Positions 29,927 to 40,130 are shown, counted from the first letter of the stretch. The stretch: DNA of 64,000 nucleotides from Aromatoleum buckelii (GCF_012910785.2 NZ_WTVH02000010.1:1364001-1428000); one strand, 5' to 3'. The notes: a model not told the origin generated them from the letters alone. Numbers and translations are program-made.

Positions 29927-30313
29927 TCAGGCGTTGGCGATGACGGCTTCGTAGCCGGCGGCGTCGAGCAGCTTGCTGAGGTCGGACACGCCGTCCGGCT
30001 TGATCTTGAACAGCCAGGTCGCATAGGCGTCGGCATTCACCGATTCCGGCGCGTCGACCGCGTCCTGGTTCGATTCGACGACTTCCCCGGAAATTGGCGC
30101 GTAGATGTCGGAGGCGGCCTTGACGGACTCGATCACCGCGCAGGCCTCGCTGGCAGCGAGGGTGCGGCCGACCTCGGGCAGCTCGAGGAACACCACGTCG
30201 CCGAGGGCTTCCTGGGCGTGATCGGTGACGCCGACCACTACGATGCCGTCGGCGTCGACGCTGATCCACTCGTGAGACGGGGTGTATTTCAGATTGGTGG
30301 GAACGTTGCTCAT
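29927..30313 (-). CDS. gcvH: Glycine cleavage system H protein
   Basis: A 128-residue lipoyl carrier protein. The lipoylation site is the Lys in [14 protein letters not shown]. The ATG at 30311-30313 is preceded by GGAGCCTCCC, the same leader that stands before gcvT. It lies between gcvT (94 nt) and gcvP (68 nt) and acts as the mobile substrate for both. Confidence 0.97.
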   Translation of the reverse strand: MSNVPTNLKYTPSHEWISVDADGIVVVGVTDHAQEALGDVVFLELPEVGRTLAASEACAVIESVKAASDIYAPISGEVVESNQDAVDAPESVNADAYATWLFKIKPDGVSDLSKLLDAAGYEAVIANA

Positions 30314-30407
30314 GGGAGGCTCCACGGGTGAGGGTTTCAGGCGCAGGACAGAGTGTCCGACGCCGTTTGCAGGGCGTGAGAAAATGGCGTGCCTTGAGGG
30401 AACGGGC

Positions 30408-31490
30408 TCAGACCAGCGTCTTGCCGTTGCGCACGAACGGCAGCTTGACCGTGCGCGCCTTCAGGCGGCGACCGCGGATGTCGACTTCGACCGCCTCGCC
30501 CGGCTCGACGCCGAACGGCAGGCGGGCGAAGGCGATCGATTTTTCGAGTGACGGCGAGAAAGTGCCGCTGGTCGTCTCGCCTTCGCCGGCGGCGGTGAAT
30601 ACCGTCATGTGCGCGCGCAGCACGCCTTTGTCCTCGAGGATCAGCCCAAGCACCTTGCGGCGGGCGGGGTTTGCGACGAGCGCGGCGCGACCGACGAAAT
30701 CGCGCGATTCATCTTTCAGGTCGACAGTCCAGGCGAGGCCGGCATCGAGCGGCGAAACCGTCTCGTCCATGTCCTGCCCGTACAGGTTCATGCCGGCTTC
30801 GAGACGCAGCGTGTCGCGCGCGCCGAGTCCGCACGGCGTGACGCCGGCCGCGACCAGCGCGTTCCACACCGCTTCGGCACGCGTGGCCGGTAGCGTGATT
30901 TCGAAACCGTCCTCGCCGGTATAGCCGGTGCGCGCGATCAGCAGGTCGCCGACCGCGGCCGCCGAAAACGGCTTCAGGCTTTCGCTCGCGGCGCGCGTGT
31001 CGGGCAGCGCCGCCCAGGTCTTGTCGCGCGCGTTCGGCCCTTGCACGGCGATCATCGCCAGGTCGCGGCGGCTCTCGAGCGTGACGTTCGCGCCGGTCGC
31101 CGCGATGCGCTGGCGCATCCACGCGACGTCCTTGTCCGCGGTGCCGGCATTGACGACGATGCGGTACGACGTCGGGGAGAAGTAATAGACGATCAGGTCG
31201 TCGATGACGCCGCCGTCGGGATTGAGCATGCAGCTGTAAAGCGCCTTGCCCGGCTCGTGCAGCTTGGCCACGTCGTTCGCGAGCAGGCCGCGCAGCCACG
31301 TCGTCGCGTCCGGGCCGCCGAGGTCGAGGCCGAGCATGTGCGAGACATCGAACATTCCCGCGTCGCGGCGCACGGCGTGGTGTTCCTCGATCTGCGAGCC
31401 GTAGTTCACCGGCATGTCCCAGCCGGCGAAATCGACGATGCGGGCGCCGGCGGCGACATGAACGGCGTGAAGAGGGGTGTGTTTTGCCAC
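30408..31490 (-). CDS. gcvT: Glycine cleavage system T protein (aminomethyltransferase)
   Basis: This 360-residue tetrahydrofolate-dependent enzyme releases ammonia and forms methylene-THF from the GcvH-bound intermediate. Seen: the N-terminal [29 protein letters not shown] block (split) and the C-terminal [13 protein letters not shown]. It starts with GTG (31488-31490) 6 nt after GGAG. It is the first gene of the operon, 72 bp below the glycine riboswitch. Confidence 0.96.
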   Translation of the reverse strand: MAKHTPLHAVHVAAGARIVDFAGWDMPVNYGSQIEEHHAVRRDAGMFDVSHMLGLDLGGPDATTWLRGLLANDVAKLHEPGKALYSCMLNPDGGVIDDLIVYYFSPTSYRIVVNAGTADKDVAWMRQRIAATGANVTLESRRDLAMIAVQGPNARDKTWAALPDTRAASESLKPFSAAAVGDLLIARTGYTGEDGFEITLPATRAEAVWNALVAAGVTPCGLGARDTLRLEAGMNLYGQDMDETVSPLDAGLAWTVDLKDESRDFVGRAALVANPARRKVLGLILEDKGVLRAHMTVFTAAGEGETTSGTFSPSLEKSIAFARLPFGVEPGEAVEVDIRGRRLKARTVKLPFVRNGKTLV

Positions 31491-31561
31491 GGGAGGCTCC
31501 TTGGGGTGACACCGGTTCGGTTACGAAGGTCGAAATGCAAAACGGGGCGAGACCCGTCCAA

Positions 31562-31772
31562 GCGAGCGTCGCCCCATCTGTCCCTTGTACCTGAGAGATT
31601 CCGGCCGACGCCGGGTGCCCCTTCGGTGGATGCGCCGGCCGGGAACGCTTCGACGTTTCCCGGCCCGCATCGCTCTCCAGAATTGTGTTCTGTCGGCGGT
31701 CCTTTTGCCTGAGCGATTCCTGGGGGGTTACGCCTTCGGCGACTCTCGGGGGAGAGTGCTCTCCCGCGCGAC
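31562..31772 (-). promoter_or_regulatory. Tandem glycine riboswitch
   Basis: The leader of gcvT contains two similar aptamers in series on the minus strand. The first (about 31772-31680) includes CGAGAGTCGCCGAAGG, AACCCCCCAGGAATCGCTCAGG and CAAAAGGACCG. The second (about 31680-31562) includes GGAGAGCGATGC, CACCGAAGGGG, GGAATCTCTCAGG and ACAAGGGACAG. These are the hallmark segments of glycine riboswitches, and the two-aptamer form normally turns gcv expression on with glycine. Boundaries are approximate. Confidence 0.92.
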
Positions 31773-31893
31773 CGGCGGACGATAGCATTCGGGGACCGGA
31801 ACTGGCAACGGGCAGCAGGGCGTTTGCTATCATCGCGGATCCTCGCGGACTTGCCGCTGTCCGATGAGCAGAACCTGCCCCGAAAGGATAGCG

Positions 31894-32736
31894 ATGAACG
31901 CCGATCTGCACTGCCATTCCACGATGTCCGATGGTTGGCTCGCGCCCGCGGAGGTGGTGCGGCGCGCAGCGGCCAATGGGGTGACGCTGCTGGCGCTGAC
32001 CGATCACGATGAGGTCGGCGGTCTCGACGAGGCGATCGCGACTGCGGCCGAAGTCGGGATAAGGCTGGTGCCGGGCGTCGAGATATCCGTTTCCTTCAGC
32101 GGCGAGACGGTGCACGTGGTCGGCCTGGGCATCGATCACCATCATCCACGACTGCTCGCGGGGCTCGCCGAAGTGCGGGCCGGCCGGGACGGACGGGCGG
32201 TGCGCATCGGCGCGGCGCTGGAAGCGGCAGGCATTCACGGAGCGCTCGAAGGTGCGCGAAAATTCGCCCGCAACCCGGCGCTCGTGAGCCGCGCGCATTT
32301 CGCCCGCCACCTCGTCGCGAGCGGCCTGATGCCCGATGTCGGCACGGTGTTCCGCCACTATCTCGCGCGCGGCAAGCCGGGGTACGTCGAGCACGAATGG
32401 GCAACGCTCGAAGACGCGGTGGGCTGGATCCACGCCGCGGGCGGCATCGCGGTCATCGCCCACCCGGCGCGCTACCGCTTTTCCGAGGCCGAACTCGAAA
32501 CCCTGTTCGACCGCTTTGCCGCGTGCGGCGGCGAAGCGGTCGAAGTGGTGTCCGGAGCGCATAGCGACGCGGAAGTGCTCAGGTTCGCGAGTGTCGCCCG
32601 TCGCCGCAAGCTGCTCGCGTCGCGCGCTTCCGATTTCCACGGCGAAAAGGAAAGCCCTGTCGATCTCGGGCGCTGTTCGCCGCTGCCGCCGGATCTCGTG
32701 CCGGTGTGGTCGCGACTGGAATCAAGGCCGGGATGA
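31894..32736 (+). CDS. PHP-domain 3',5'-nucleoside bisphosphate phosphatase (RnnA-like)
   Basis: A 280-residue metal-dependent phosphoesterase. PHP motifs are visible: DLHCHSTMSDG near the N-terminus, ALTDHDEVGG, PGVEISVSF and the late SDFHGE. Relatives include the 3',5'-bisphosphate phosphatase of Chromobacterium and E. coli YciV/RnnA, which clears pAp and finishes 5' rRNA trimming. The ATG at 31894 follows AAAGGAT by 6 nt. It is divergent from gcvT and starts the yciO-trpS-scp run. Confidence 0.85.
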   Translation: MNADLHCHSTMSDGWLAPAEVVRRAAANGVTLLALTDHDEVGGLDEAIATAAEVGIRLVPGVEISVSFSGETVHVVGLGIDHHHPRLLAGLAEVRAGRDGRAVRIGAALEAAGIHGALEGARKFARNPALVSRAHFARHLVASGLMPDVGTVFRHYLARGKPGYVEHEWATLEDAVGWIHAAGGIAVIAHPARYRFSEAELETLFDRFAACGGEAVEVVSGAHSDAEVLRFASVARRRKLLASRASDFHGEKESPVDLGRCSPLPPDLVPVWSRLESRPG

Positions 32737-32809
32737 AATCCGGCCGGGCCGGGTTGCACCCGGTCCCCGACAATCAAAATCGAAAAAATCAAGATCAATA
32801 AAAATCCGA

Positions 32810-33439
32810 ATGGCTCAATATTTCGTACTTCATCCCGAGCAGCCTCAACTCCGGCTGATTCGCCAGGCTGCCGAAATCATGCGTTCGGGCGGCCTGGTGG
32901 CGTTTCCGACCGACTCCGCATACGCGTTGGGCGGCCTGACCGGTGACGCGAGCGTGCTGCTGCGCATCCGCAAGATCCGCGCAGTGGACGAGCGGCACCA
33001 TTTCACGCTGATGTGCCGCGACCTCTCGGAAATCGCAACCTATGCGCGGGTCGATAACATGCAGTACCGCTTGCTGAAGGCCACGACTCCCGGGCCCTAC
33101 ACGTTCATCCTAGAGGGCACGAAGGAGCTGCCGCGGCGGGTCCTGCACCCGAAGCGCAAGACGATCGGCCTGAGAGTCCCCGACCATCCGGTGGTCGCCG
33201 CGCTGCTCGCCGAACTGGACGAGCCGATCCTGACTTCGACGCTGCTGCTGCCCGGCGAGGATCTGCCGTTGACCGACGCGGAGGAAATCCGCGACCGCAT
33301 GGAAAAACAGGTTGAACTTGTCATCGAAGCCGGTTTCTGCGGGCCGGAAGTAACGACGATCATCGATCTGACTTCCGGCGTTCCGGTGCTCGTCCGGGCG
33401 GGGAAAGGCGATTCGTCACCGTTCGGTCTCGAAGCATAG
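32810..33439 (+). CDS. yciO: YciO/Sua5-like (YrdC-domain) protein
   Basis: A 209-residue single YrdC domain, with IRQAAEIMRSGGLVAFPTDS and YALGGLTGDASVLLRIRKIR near the N-terminus and TPGPYTFILEGTKELPRRVL mid-protein. This is the YciO branch rather than TsaC, and its exact substrate is not settled; weak threonylcarbamoyl-AMP chemistry is reported for the family. The 73 bp before it are AT-rich with several AAATC runs and hold no gene. Confidence 0.85.
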   Translation: MAQYFVLHPEQPQLRLIRQAAEIMRSGGLVAFPTDSAYALGGLTGDASVLLRIRKIRAVDERHHFTLMCRDLSEIATYARVDNMQYRLLKATTPGPYTFILEGTKELPRRVLHPKRKTIGLRVPDHPVVAALLAELDEPILTSTLLLPGEDLPLTDAEEIRDRMEKQVELVIEAGFCGPEVTTIIDLTSGVPVLVRAGKGDSSPFGLEA

Positions 33440-33546
33440 TGTCCGGTCCTGCCCCCGAAGTTCCGGGCTTCGCCCAGAGTCGGGCACGGCGATGAAGGGG
33501 GCGCGACCGTGCTCTGCTAGAATGCACCGTTTTACACCGTGACGTC

Positions 33547-34206
33547 ATGGATTCGCTGATCTCCACCATTGCCATCTGGGCGCTGCCGGTGCTGCTTGCG
33601 ATCACGCTCCACGAGGCGGCGCACGGATACGTGGCGAGACATTTCGGCGATCCCACTGCGCATCTGGCCGGTCGCATCACGCTGAACCCGTTCAAGCATA
33701 TCGATCCGGTCGGCACGATCCTCGTCCCCGGCGCGATCCTGACGCTCAGCAGCCTGTTCGGCGGCGGAGGCGTGCTGTTCGGCTGGGCCAAGCCGGTGCC
33801 CGTGGATTTCAGCCGGCTGCGCCAGCCCAAGGCGGACATGCTGTGGGTGGCAGCGGCCGGGCCGTTCGTGAACTTCATGATGGCGATCGGCTGGGCAGTG
33901 CTGTTCAAGATTGCGGTGAGCACGCCGCACAGCCTCTATACGATTCCGATGATGAAGATGGCCGACGCGGGCATGCAGATCAACGCCGTGCTGATGTTGC
34001 TGAACCTGTTGCCGATTCCGCCGCTCGACGGGGGCCGGATCGCGGTAAGCCTCCTGCCGCACCGGCTCGCGTGGAAATATTCGCGGATCGAGCCGTACGG
34101 CTTTCCGATTCTTCTCGTGCTGCTGTTCACCGGGGTGCTCGGACAGTTGCTGTGGCCGATGATGGCCGCTTTCCGGGTCCTGCTTGCGACGCTTTTTGGA
34201 TTTTGA
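33547..34206 (+). CDS. Site-2 protease family membrane metallopeptidase
   Basis: A 219-residue M50-type intramembrane protease with five or six hydrophobic segments. The zinc motif HEAAH is at 22-26 and the third ligand is Asp161 in NLLPIPPLDGG. No PDZ domain is present, which places it in the small Rip/FtsH-independent branch. Its substrate is unknown. It ends 9 nt before trpS, with which it is probably co-transcribed. Confidence 0.9.
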   Translation: MDSLISTIAIWALPVLLAITLHEAAHGYVARHFGDPTAHLAGRITLNPFKHIDPVGTILVPGAILTLSSLFGGGGVLFGWAKPVPVDFSRLRQPKADMLWVAAAGPFVNFMMAIGWAVLFKIAVSTPHSLYTIPMMKMADAGMQINAVLMLLNLLPIPPLDGGRIAVSLLPHRLAWKYSRIEPYGFPILLVLLFTGVLGQLLWPMMAAFRVLLATLFGF

Positions 34207-34215
34207 TTACCGATC

Positions 34216-35418
34216 ATGTACGCACAACGTGTTCTTTCAGGCATGCGCCCGACCGGGCGACTCCATCTCGGCCATTACCACGGCGTGCTCAAGAACTGGG
34301 TCGAGCTGCAGGCCGAATACCCCTGCCTGTTCTTCGTCGCCGACTGGCACGCGCTGACGACCGCCTATGACAGCCCGCAGATCATCGCCGACAGCGTCTG
34401 GGACATGCTGGTCGACTGGCTCGCGGCCGGTGTCGATCCGCAGAAGGCGACGTTCTTCATCCAGTCGAAAGTGCCGGCGCACGCGGAACTTCACCTGCTG
34501 ATGTCGATGTTCTGCCCGCTCGGCTGGCTCGAGCGCGTGCCGACGTACAAGGATCAGCAGGAAAAGCTCGAGCACAAGGACTTGTCGACTTACGGCTTCC
34601 TCGGCTATCCGCTGCTGATGTCGGCCGACATCCTGCTCTACCGCGCCGACAAGGTGCCAGTGGGCGAGGACCAGCTGCCGCACGTCGAGTTCACGCGCGA
34701 GATCGCGCGGCGCTTCAATCACCTGTACGGGCGCGAGCCGGGGTTCGAGGACAACGCGAAGGAGGCGATGAAGAAGCTCGGTTCGAAGAACGCCCGCCTG
34801 TACGCCGAATTGCGCACGCGTTTCCAACAGGAAGGCGACGATGCGGCGCGCGAGCAGGCCAAGGGGATCGTCGAACAGGCGAAGAGCCTCGCGCTCGCGG
34901 ATCAGGAGCGCCTGCATGGTTATCTCGAAGGCACCGGCAAGATGATCCTCGTCGAACCCGGCGCCCTGCTGACGGAGGCCGCGCGCATGCCCGGCCTCGA
35001 CGGCCAGAAAATGTCGAAGAGCTATGGCAACACGATTTTCCTGCGCGAGGAGGCCGACTCGATCTCGAAGAAAATCCGCACGATGCAGACCGATCCGGCG
35101 CGCGTGCGCCGAACCGACCCGGGCGATCCGGACAAGTGCCCGGTGTGGCAGTTCCATCTGATCTATTCGGACGACGGCGTGCGGGCGTGGGTGCAGGAGG
35201 GCTGTCGCAGCGCGGGCATCGGCTGCCTCGAGTGCAAGCAGCCGGTCATCGACGCGATCCTGAAGGAGCAGGCCGTGATGCGCGAGCGCGCCCAGCCCTA
35301 CGTCGAGGATCCCGCCCTGCTGCGCCGGATCATGGCCGAGGGCTGCGAGCGTGCGAGCGAGCTTGCCGAGGAGACGATGCGCGACGTGCGCGCGGCAATG
35401 GGGCTTTCGTACTCCTGA
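34216..35418 (+). CDS. trpS: Tryptophanyl-tRNA synthetase
   Basis: A 400-residue class I synthetase that charges tRNA-Trp. The HIGH-like motif is HLGHYHG (about 17-23) and the KMSKS motif is present in DGQKMSKSYGNT. It is longer than the 334-residue E. coli enzyme, as in many betaproteobacterial TrpS proteins, with a 50-60 residue insertion at about 200-260 and a Cys pair (GIGCLECKQP) near the C-terminus. Confidence 0.96.
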   Translation: MYAQRVLSGMRPTGRLHLGHYHGVLKNWVELQAEYPCLFFVADWHALTTAYDSPQIIADSVWDMLVDWLAAGVDPQKATFFIQSKVPAHAELHLLMSMFCPLGWLERVPTYKDQQEKLEHKDLSTYGFLGYPLLMSADILLYRADKVPVGEDQLPHVEFTREIARRFNHLYGREPGFEDNAKEAMKKLGSKNARLYAELRTRFQQEGDDAAREQAKGIVEQAKSLALADQERLHGYLEGTGKMILVEPGALLTEAARMPGLDGQKMSKSYGNTIFLREEADSISKKIRTMQTDPARVRRTDPGDPDKCPVWQFHLIYSDDGVRAWVQEGCRSAGIGCLECKQPVIDAILKEQAVMRERAQPYVEDPALLRRIMAEGCERASELAEETMRDVRAAMGLSYS

Positions 35419-35492
35419 ATCGCCCCGTCAGCGAGGCGGCCCTGCCGCCGCCGCGCGACGGTGAACCGCCCCGGCTTCGGACGTCTTCCGCA

Positions 35493-36323
35493 ATGAATCT
35501 TCCCCTCGAGCGCCTTCCCGCGGAGACGGTCACCCAGATCGAGGCCGTCGCACGCCTTTACGGCGAGCCGCTGCTCGAAATGCCGAAGGACCTATACATC
35601 CCGCCGGACGCGCTCGAGGTGTTCCTCGAGGCGTTCGAGGGCCCGCTCGATCTGCTGCTGTACCTGATCCGCAAAGCGAATCTGAACGTCCTCGACATCC
35701 CGATGGCAGCGCTGACCGCGCAATATCTCGTTTACGTGGAGGCGATGCGCAGCCACAATCTCGAACTCGCGGCGGACTACCTGCTGATGGCCGCGACGCT
35801 GCTCGAGATCAAGTCGCGCATGCTGTTGCCGCGTCCGCAGCGCGAAGGCGCCGGCGACGACAGCGACCCGCGCGCGGAACTCGTTCGCCGGCTGCTCGAT
35901 TACGAACAGATGAAGTTGGCGGGGGCCAGGCTCGAACTGCTGCCGCGCGCCGAGCGCGACTACGAGCGGGTGAGCATCTTCGTCGCCGAGAAGGTCGTCG
36001 AGCGGCTGCCGGAAGTGAGCCTGCACGACCTTCAGCTCGCGTGGCTGAAGATCATGAAGAAGGCGCGGCTGACGCAGCATCACCAGGTGAGACGGGACGA
36101 GCTGTCGGTGCGCGAGCACATGAGCGCGATCCTGCGCAAGCTCGGCGGGGGCGTTTTCGTCGTGTTCGATACGCTGTTCGAACCCGCGCGCGGACCCGCG
36201 GGACTCGTCGTGAGTTTTCTCGCGGTGCTCGAACTCGTCAAGGAAAGGCTCGTGGAAGTGGCGCAGAACGAGCCTTTCGCGCCGATCTACGTGAAGCTCG
36301 CCAATGCAGCCGACGACGCCTGA
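35493..36323 (+). CDS. scpA: Segregation and condensation protein A
   Basis: A 276-residue kleisin subunit of the SMC-ScpAB complex, which compacts and segregates the chromosome. The SMC-binding N-terminus contains [24 protein letters not shown] (split), and [11 protein letters not shown] is also typical. The ATG at 35493 is the first that keeps the family N-terminus. The last 20 nt overlap scpB, so the two are co-translated. Confidence 0.93.
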   Translation: MNLPLERLPAETVTQIEAVARLYGEPLLEMPKDLYIPPDALEVFLEAFEGPLDLLLYLIRKANLNVLDIPMAALTAQYLVYVEAMRSHNLELAADYLLMAATLLEIKSRMLLPRPQREGAGDDSDPRAELVRRLLDYEQMKLAGARLELLPRAERDYERVSIFVAEKVVERLPEVSLHDLQLAWLKIMKKARLTQHHQVRRDELSVREHMSAILRKLGGGVFVVFDTLFEPARGPAGLVVSFLAVLELVKERLVEVAQNEPFAPIYVKLANAADDA

Positions 36324-36897
36324 AGACTGCAAGCGCGTCGTCGAGGCGGCCCTGCTCGCGGCATCGGAACCTCTGACGGTCGGCGACCTGCGGCAGCTGT
36401 TCGACGCAGACCCGGGAGCGGACTTCATCCGGCGCGTGCTCGAGGACCTGCGCGCCGACTGGTCGGATCGCGGCGCGGAACTGGTGCAGGTCGCTTCCGG
36501 CTGGCGATTCCAGACGCGGCCGGAATATCAGATCTTCCTCGACCGGCTGAAGCAGGAAAAGCCGCCGCGATATTCACGTGCAGTACTGGAGACACTGGCG
36601 ATCATCGCCTACCGTCAACCGGTGACGCGCGGCGACATCGAGGACATCCGCGGCGTCGCCGTTTCGCCGAACGTGCTCAAGACGCTGGAATCGCGCGGCT
36701 GGATCGACGTCGTCGGTCACCGCGACACCCCCGGCCGCCCCGCGCTGTTTGCGACCACGCGGCGCTTTCTCGACGACCTCGGGCTGCGCAGCCTGACCGA
36801 ATTGCCCGCGCTAACCGAAATTGAAAGGATCATGGACCTTGTCGACACCAAAGAAATCGAAGCGGCCGCTGCGGCCCCCGACGAAGAAGAACGCTGA
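36304..36897 (+). CDS. scpB: Segregation and condensation protein B
   Basis: A 197-residue winged-helix partner of ScpA. Seen: [20 protein letters not shown] near the N-terminus and the conserved [19 protein letters not shown]. It overlaps scpA at its 5' end and the rluB gene by 59 nt at its 3' end. Confidence 0.94.
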   Translation: MQPTTPEDCKRVVEAALLAASEPLTVGDLRQLFDADPGADFIRRVLEDLRADWSDRGAELVQVASGWRFQTRPEYQIFLDRLKQEKPPRYSRAVLETLAIIAYRQPVTRGDIEDIRGVAVSPNVLKTLESRGWIDVVGHRDTPGRPALFATTRRFLDDLGLRSLTELPALTEIERIMDLVDTKEIEAAAAAPDEEER

Positions 36898-37852
36898 GAC
36901 GGCGGAGCCGGGCAGGCATCCGTCGGGGCCTCCGCCGCGTGCCGGCGGGCGCTCGTCGACGGCCGCCGGGGAAGGCGCGCGGCTCGCACGTCCGCCGCGC
37001 GCTGGCGCGCCCGCGGGCGGCGGACGCGGCGACCAGGAAAACACCGTGCTTGCCGAACCCGAGCGGCTGCAGAAAGTGCTGGCGCAGATCGGCATCGGCT
37101 CGCGCCGCGAAATCGAGGAATGGGTGGTTGCCGGGAGAATCTCGGTCAATGGCCTGCCTGCCGAACTGGGCCAGAAAATCGGCCCGGGAGACCGCGTCAA
37201 ATACAATGGCAAGCTGATTCCGCTGCGTTTCACGGTGCGCACGCCGCGTGTGCTGATCTATCACAAGCCCGAAGGCGAAATCGTCTCGCGCGAGGACCCG
37301 GAAGGGCGCCCGACGGTGTTCGAGCGGCTGCCGATCCTGCGCAAGGGACGCTGGATCGCGGTCGGGCGGCTCGATTTCAATACCTCGGGCCTGCTCCTCT
37401 TCACGAACGATGGCACGCTGGCCAATCGCCTGATGCACCCGCGCTACGAACTCGAGCGTGAATACGCCGTGCGCCTGCTCGGGCAGCTCAACGACGAACA
37501 GATCGAATCGCTGAAGATCGGCATCCAGCTCGAGGACGGGCTCGCGCGATTCACGTCGATCTCGGACGAAGGCGGCGAGGGCGCGAACCACTGGTACCGG
37601 GTGACGCTTTCCGAAGGCCGAAACCGGGAAGTCCGGCGCATGTTCGAAGCGGTAGGCCTCACCGTCAGCCGGCTGATGCGGGTGCGCTACGGTCCGGTGA
37701 CGCTGTCGTCGCGGCTCAAGCGCGGCATGTGGATGGAGATGCCGGAAGCCGAAGTGTGTGCTTTGGCCGGCTTGCCGAAGCCGCCGGGCCAGGCCGCACG
37801 CCCCGGCGAGCAGGTGCGCAAGACCCGCCTGCACCGCACCACCCCGAGGTGA
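36839..37852 (+). CDS. rluB: 23S rRNA pseudouridine synthase, RluB-type
   Basis: A 337-residue RsuA/RluB-family enzyme that isomerises a uridine near position 2605 of 23S rRNA. A Lys/Pro/Arg-rich low-complexity tail (about 1-68) precedes an S4 RNA-binding domain ([20 protein letters not shown]) and the catalytic domain with [12 protein letters not shown], holding the catalytic Asp. The TTG at 36839 is preferred because GAAAGGAT lies about 9 nt upstream; the TTG at 36821 is possible. Both starts lie inside scpB. The next 285 bp carry no gene. Confidence 0.88.
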   Translation: MSTPKKSKRPLRPPTKKNAETAEPGRHPSGPPPRAGGRSSTAAGEGARLARPPRAGAPAGGGRGDQENTVLAEPERLQKVLAQIGIGSRREIEEWVVAGRISVNGLPAELGQKIGPGDRVKYNGKLIPLRFTVRTPRVLIYHKPEGEIVSREDPEGRPTVFERLPILRKGRWIAVGRLDFNTSGLLLFTNDGTLANRLMHPRYELEREYAVRLLGQLNDEQIESLKIGIQLEDGLARFTSISDEGGEGANHWYRVTLSEGRNREVRRMFEAVGLTVSRLMRVRYGPVTLSSRLKRGMWMEMPEAEVCALAGLPKPPGQAARPGEQVRKTRLHRTTPR

Positions 37853-38137
37853 TGCGCAGCCGATAGCGGGCGCGGCGGACCAATGACGCGGTGGCTGCAG
37901 GCTGCGGGGGGCGAAGATCGGCGGAAGAATTTTTTGCGTCGGCCCTGACTGCAGGCCGGCGACGAACGGGCGGGCGTCGGGCAGGTTACCTTTGCGCCGC
38001 GCTTTGGTGCTAGACTCCGAAAACTTTGTTCCGGCGATAAAAGTTTGCGCAAATGCAAAGCGCCGGGGCTCGTTTTTCAGCCCGTCCGCGACGCGGTGCG
38101 AACAGCGCCGGCGACCGGACAGAACAGGAGGACAAGG

Positions 38138-39130
38138 ATGGCTTTCGTCATTCTTTCCGCCGGGACGCTGACACAATCGCGCATGCACACTATCAGCGCC
38201 CGGGTTTTTGCCGGCGTCATCGTGGCGATCGTGTTCGCGGCGCTTGTCGGTGGTTTCGCAGTTGGCTACATGGTTGACGGCAAGGTCCGGAATCCTCCCC
38301 AGGCCGCGCCGGCGGTGCCCGTCGAGTCGCAAAGCGACCTGCTGATCGGCCGTTTCGGCGAGCTGGCCGGTCGCATGGTCCAGTTGCAGGCCGAGGCGGC
38401 CGCGCTGACGGAGCGGATCGGCGCGATCAAGGATTTCGAGGCACGGATCACCGAAAACGTCGCCGCCGATTCGACACCGGGGCGCATCGCAAAAACGCCG
38501 CTCGGTTCCCCGGCCGGCGGACCGCTGCTGCAGCCGGTCCCTACCCGTGCGCCAGAGTTGCCGCAGTCCCGCCTGATGCTGCCGCAGTTGCCGTCTGCTG
38601 CGGGGGTACTCGACGGCAAGCCGGAAGGGCTGCTGGCCGGGGAAGTCGCCGAAATGGAGCGCGACATCGAGCGCCTTGCCCAGACGCTCGCCGGACTCGA
38701 CCGGCTCGCCACCGGCTACAGCCTCGCTCACATGTCTTTCCCCGGCCGCTCCCCGGTCGCCGGCTTCGGGATCTCGTCCGGGTTCGGCAACCGCAGCGAT
38801 CCGTTCCGGCGTCGTCTCGCCTTCCACAGCGGAGTCGATTTTCCGGCGCCGACGGGCACGCAGATTTCCGCCAGCGCAGGCGGGCGGGTGATCTTCGCCG
38901 GGCGCCGTCCGGATTACGGGCTGACTGTCGAAATCGATCACGGCGCCGGCCTCGCGACGCGCTACGCACACGCGTCGAAGCTCCACGTGAAAGTCGGCCA
39001 GGTCGTGCTGCCGGGAGACAGGATCGCGTCTATCGGTTCAACCGGGCGATCGACGGGCGCCCACCTGCATTTCGAAGTCCTTAAGGACGGTCTGATCGTC
39101 GATCCGACGTCGTACCTCGCGCAGTTTTAA
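38138..39130 (+). CDS. M23-family peptidoglycan endopeptidase, membrane-anchored
   Basis: A 330-residue envelope protein with one N-terminal membrane segment (about 25-45), a coiled-coil-prone middle and a C-terminal LytM/M23 domain. The metal motif is intact: HSGVDFPAP (His-x3-Asp) and HLHFEV (His-x-His). It is expected to cut peptide cross-bridges. The ATG at 38138 follows AGGAGGACA. M23 proteins encoded beside bactofilins, as here, recruit or shape cell-wall growth in other bacteria. Confidence 0.88.
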   Translation: MAFVILSAGTLTQSRMHTISARVFAGVIVAIVFAALVGGFAVGYMVDGKVRNPPQAAPAVPVESQSDLLIGRFGELAGRMVQLQAEAAALTERIGAIKDFEARITENVAADSTPGRIAKTPLGSPAGGPLLQPVPTRAPELPQSRLMLPQLPSAAGVLDGKPEGLLAGEVAEMERDIERLAQTLAGLDRLATGYSLAHMSFPGRSPVAGFGISSGFGNRSDPFRRRLAFHSGVDFPAPTGTQISASAGGRVIFAGRRPDYGLTVEIDHGAGLATRYAHASKLHVKVGQVVLPGDRIASIGSTGRSTGAHLHFEVLKDGLIVDPTSYLAQF

Positions 39131-39142
39131 ACAATTCGGGCG

Positions 39143-39517
39143 ATGCCGGCACGCCGTCGTTACAGCAACCGCAACCTGACGCAGGACTCGTATGTCCTGA
39201 CCTCGGATCCGACGTACGGGCTCAAGCGCATCGTGTTCCTGTGGGGGCTCGTCATCGTCGTCCTGGTGATGCTCGGGCTCGGTGTCCGGTATTTCGAGGA
39301 CCGGCTGGCGTCGGAATCGTCAGTGTCGGCAATGCGGCAGCAGAACCGCGAGCTGCAGGAAGCGCTGAGCAAGGCGCGCTTCGATCTCGAGGTGGAACTG
39401 GCGACGCGGGGTGAGCTCGAACGCCAGGTGGTCAGCCTGAACGACGAGCTCAAGGAGATCAGGGAAGAGCTGGCGTTCATCAAGTCGGCAACGAAGGGCG
39501 CGCTACCGGCCCGTTGA
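39143..39517 (+). CDS. Membrane-anchored coiled-coil protein (DUF6776-like)
   Basis: A 124-residue protein with one membrane helix (about 29-50) and a long C-terminal coiled coil rich in Glu, Leu and Arg (SAMRQQNRELQEALSKARFD and onward). This resembles the DUF6776 family found between an M23 gene and a bactofilin in betaproteobacteria. It starts 12 nt after the M23 gene and may link the wall enzyme to the cytoplasmic bactofilin; that is inference. Confidence 0.7.
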   Translation: MPARRRYSNRNLTQDSYVLTSDPTYGLKRIVFLWGLVIVVLVMLGLGVRYFEDRLASESSVSAMRQQNRELQEALSKARFDLEVELATRGELERQVVSLNDELKEIREELAFIKSATKGALPAR

Positions 39518-39561
39518 GCCTCCTGCGCAGCCGGTGAGGCGCCATTCGAGGGACGAAACCG

Positions 39562-39999
39562 ATGTTCGGACGCAAGCGCAACAAGGCTATCCAGGTCACC
39601 AAGCTCTCCAGCCTGGTCGCAGACAATCTCGAAATCGTCGGCGACGTGGTGTTTTCCGGGGGCTTGCGGGTCGACGGAAAAATCGAAGGCAACGTCCTCG
39701 GCAAGGAAGGTGAACGCAGTCTCCTGGTCGTCAGCAACCGCGGGGCGATCACCGGGCGAGTGCGTGTTCACGACGCAGTCGTCAATGGCCGGATTGACGG
39801 CGACCTGGAAGTCGAGCATTTCCTCGAGCTGCAGGCGGGTGCGCACGTTTCCGGACACATCATCTACCGGCAGCTGCAAATGGACTGTGGCGCCGTCGTC
39901 GACGGGCGCCTCGAAAAGGTCGAAGAGGCCGCCGTGGACAAGAAGGTCGTCGACATCTCGGTCGCAGCTTCGCTCCCGGCACGCGCGACCGAACAATAA
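39562..39999 (+). CDS. Bactofilin (polymer-forming cytoskeletal protein)
   Basis: A 145-residue bactofilin. The beta-helix core contains NLEIVGDVVFSGGLRVDGKI, EGNVLG, and repeated G-x-V/I-x-G turns through ISVAASLPARA at the end. Bactofilins self-assemble into nucleotide-free filaments under the membrane and position wall enzymes. It is third in the M23, coiled-coil, bactofilin set, 44 nt after the previous gene. Confidence 0.9.
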   Translation: MFGRKRNKAIQVTKLSSLVADNLEIVGDVVFSGGLRVDGKIEGNVLGKEGERSLLVVSNRGAITGRVRVHDAVVNGRIDGDLEVEHFLELQAGAHVSGHIIYRQLQMDCGAVVDGRLEKVEEAAVDKKVVDISVAASLPARATEQ

Positions 40000-40130
40000 C
40001 CGGCACCGCGATCGTCCGCCGGTTTCCATGCCAAACAGGGAATAGCAGCCACGCAGCGTCGCCCCCGGCACCGCACGTGCCGCACCGCAGGGTGCGGGAA
40101 CGGGCAGCGGGCGAACCCGTGGGCGTCGGG

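Noticed and set aside
37853-38137. Possible small RNA or gene in the 285-bp gap after rluB
   Set aside because: No open frame with a ribosome binding site, no terminator and no stable hairpin with a T-run were seen; it is probably only the promoter region of the M23 gene.
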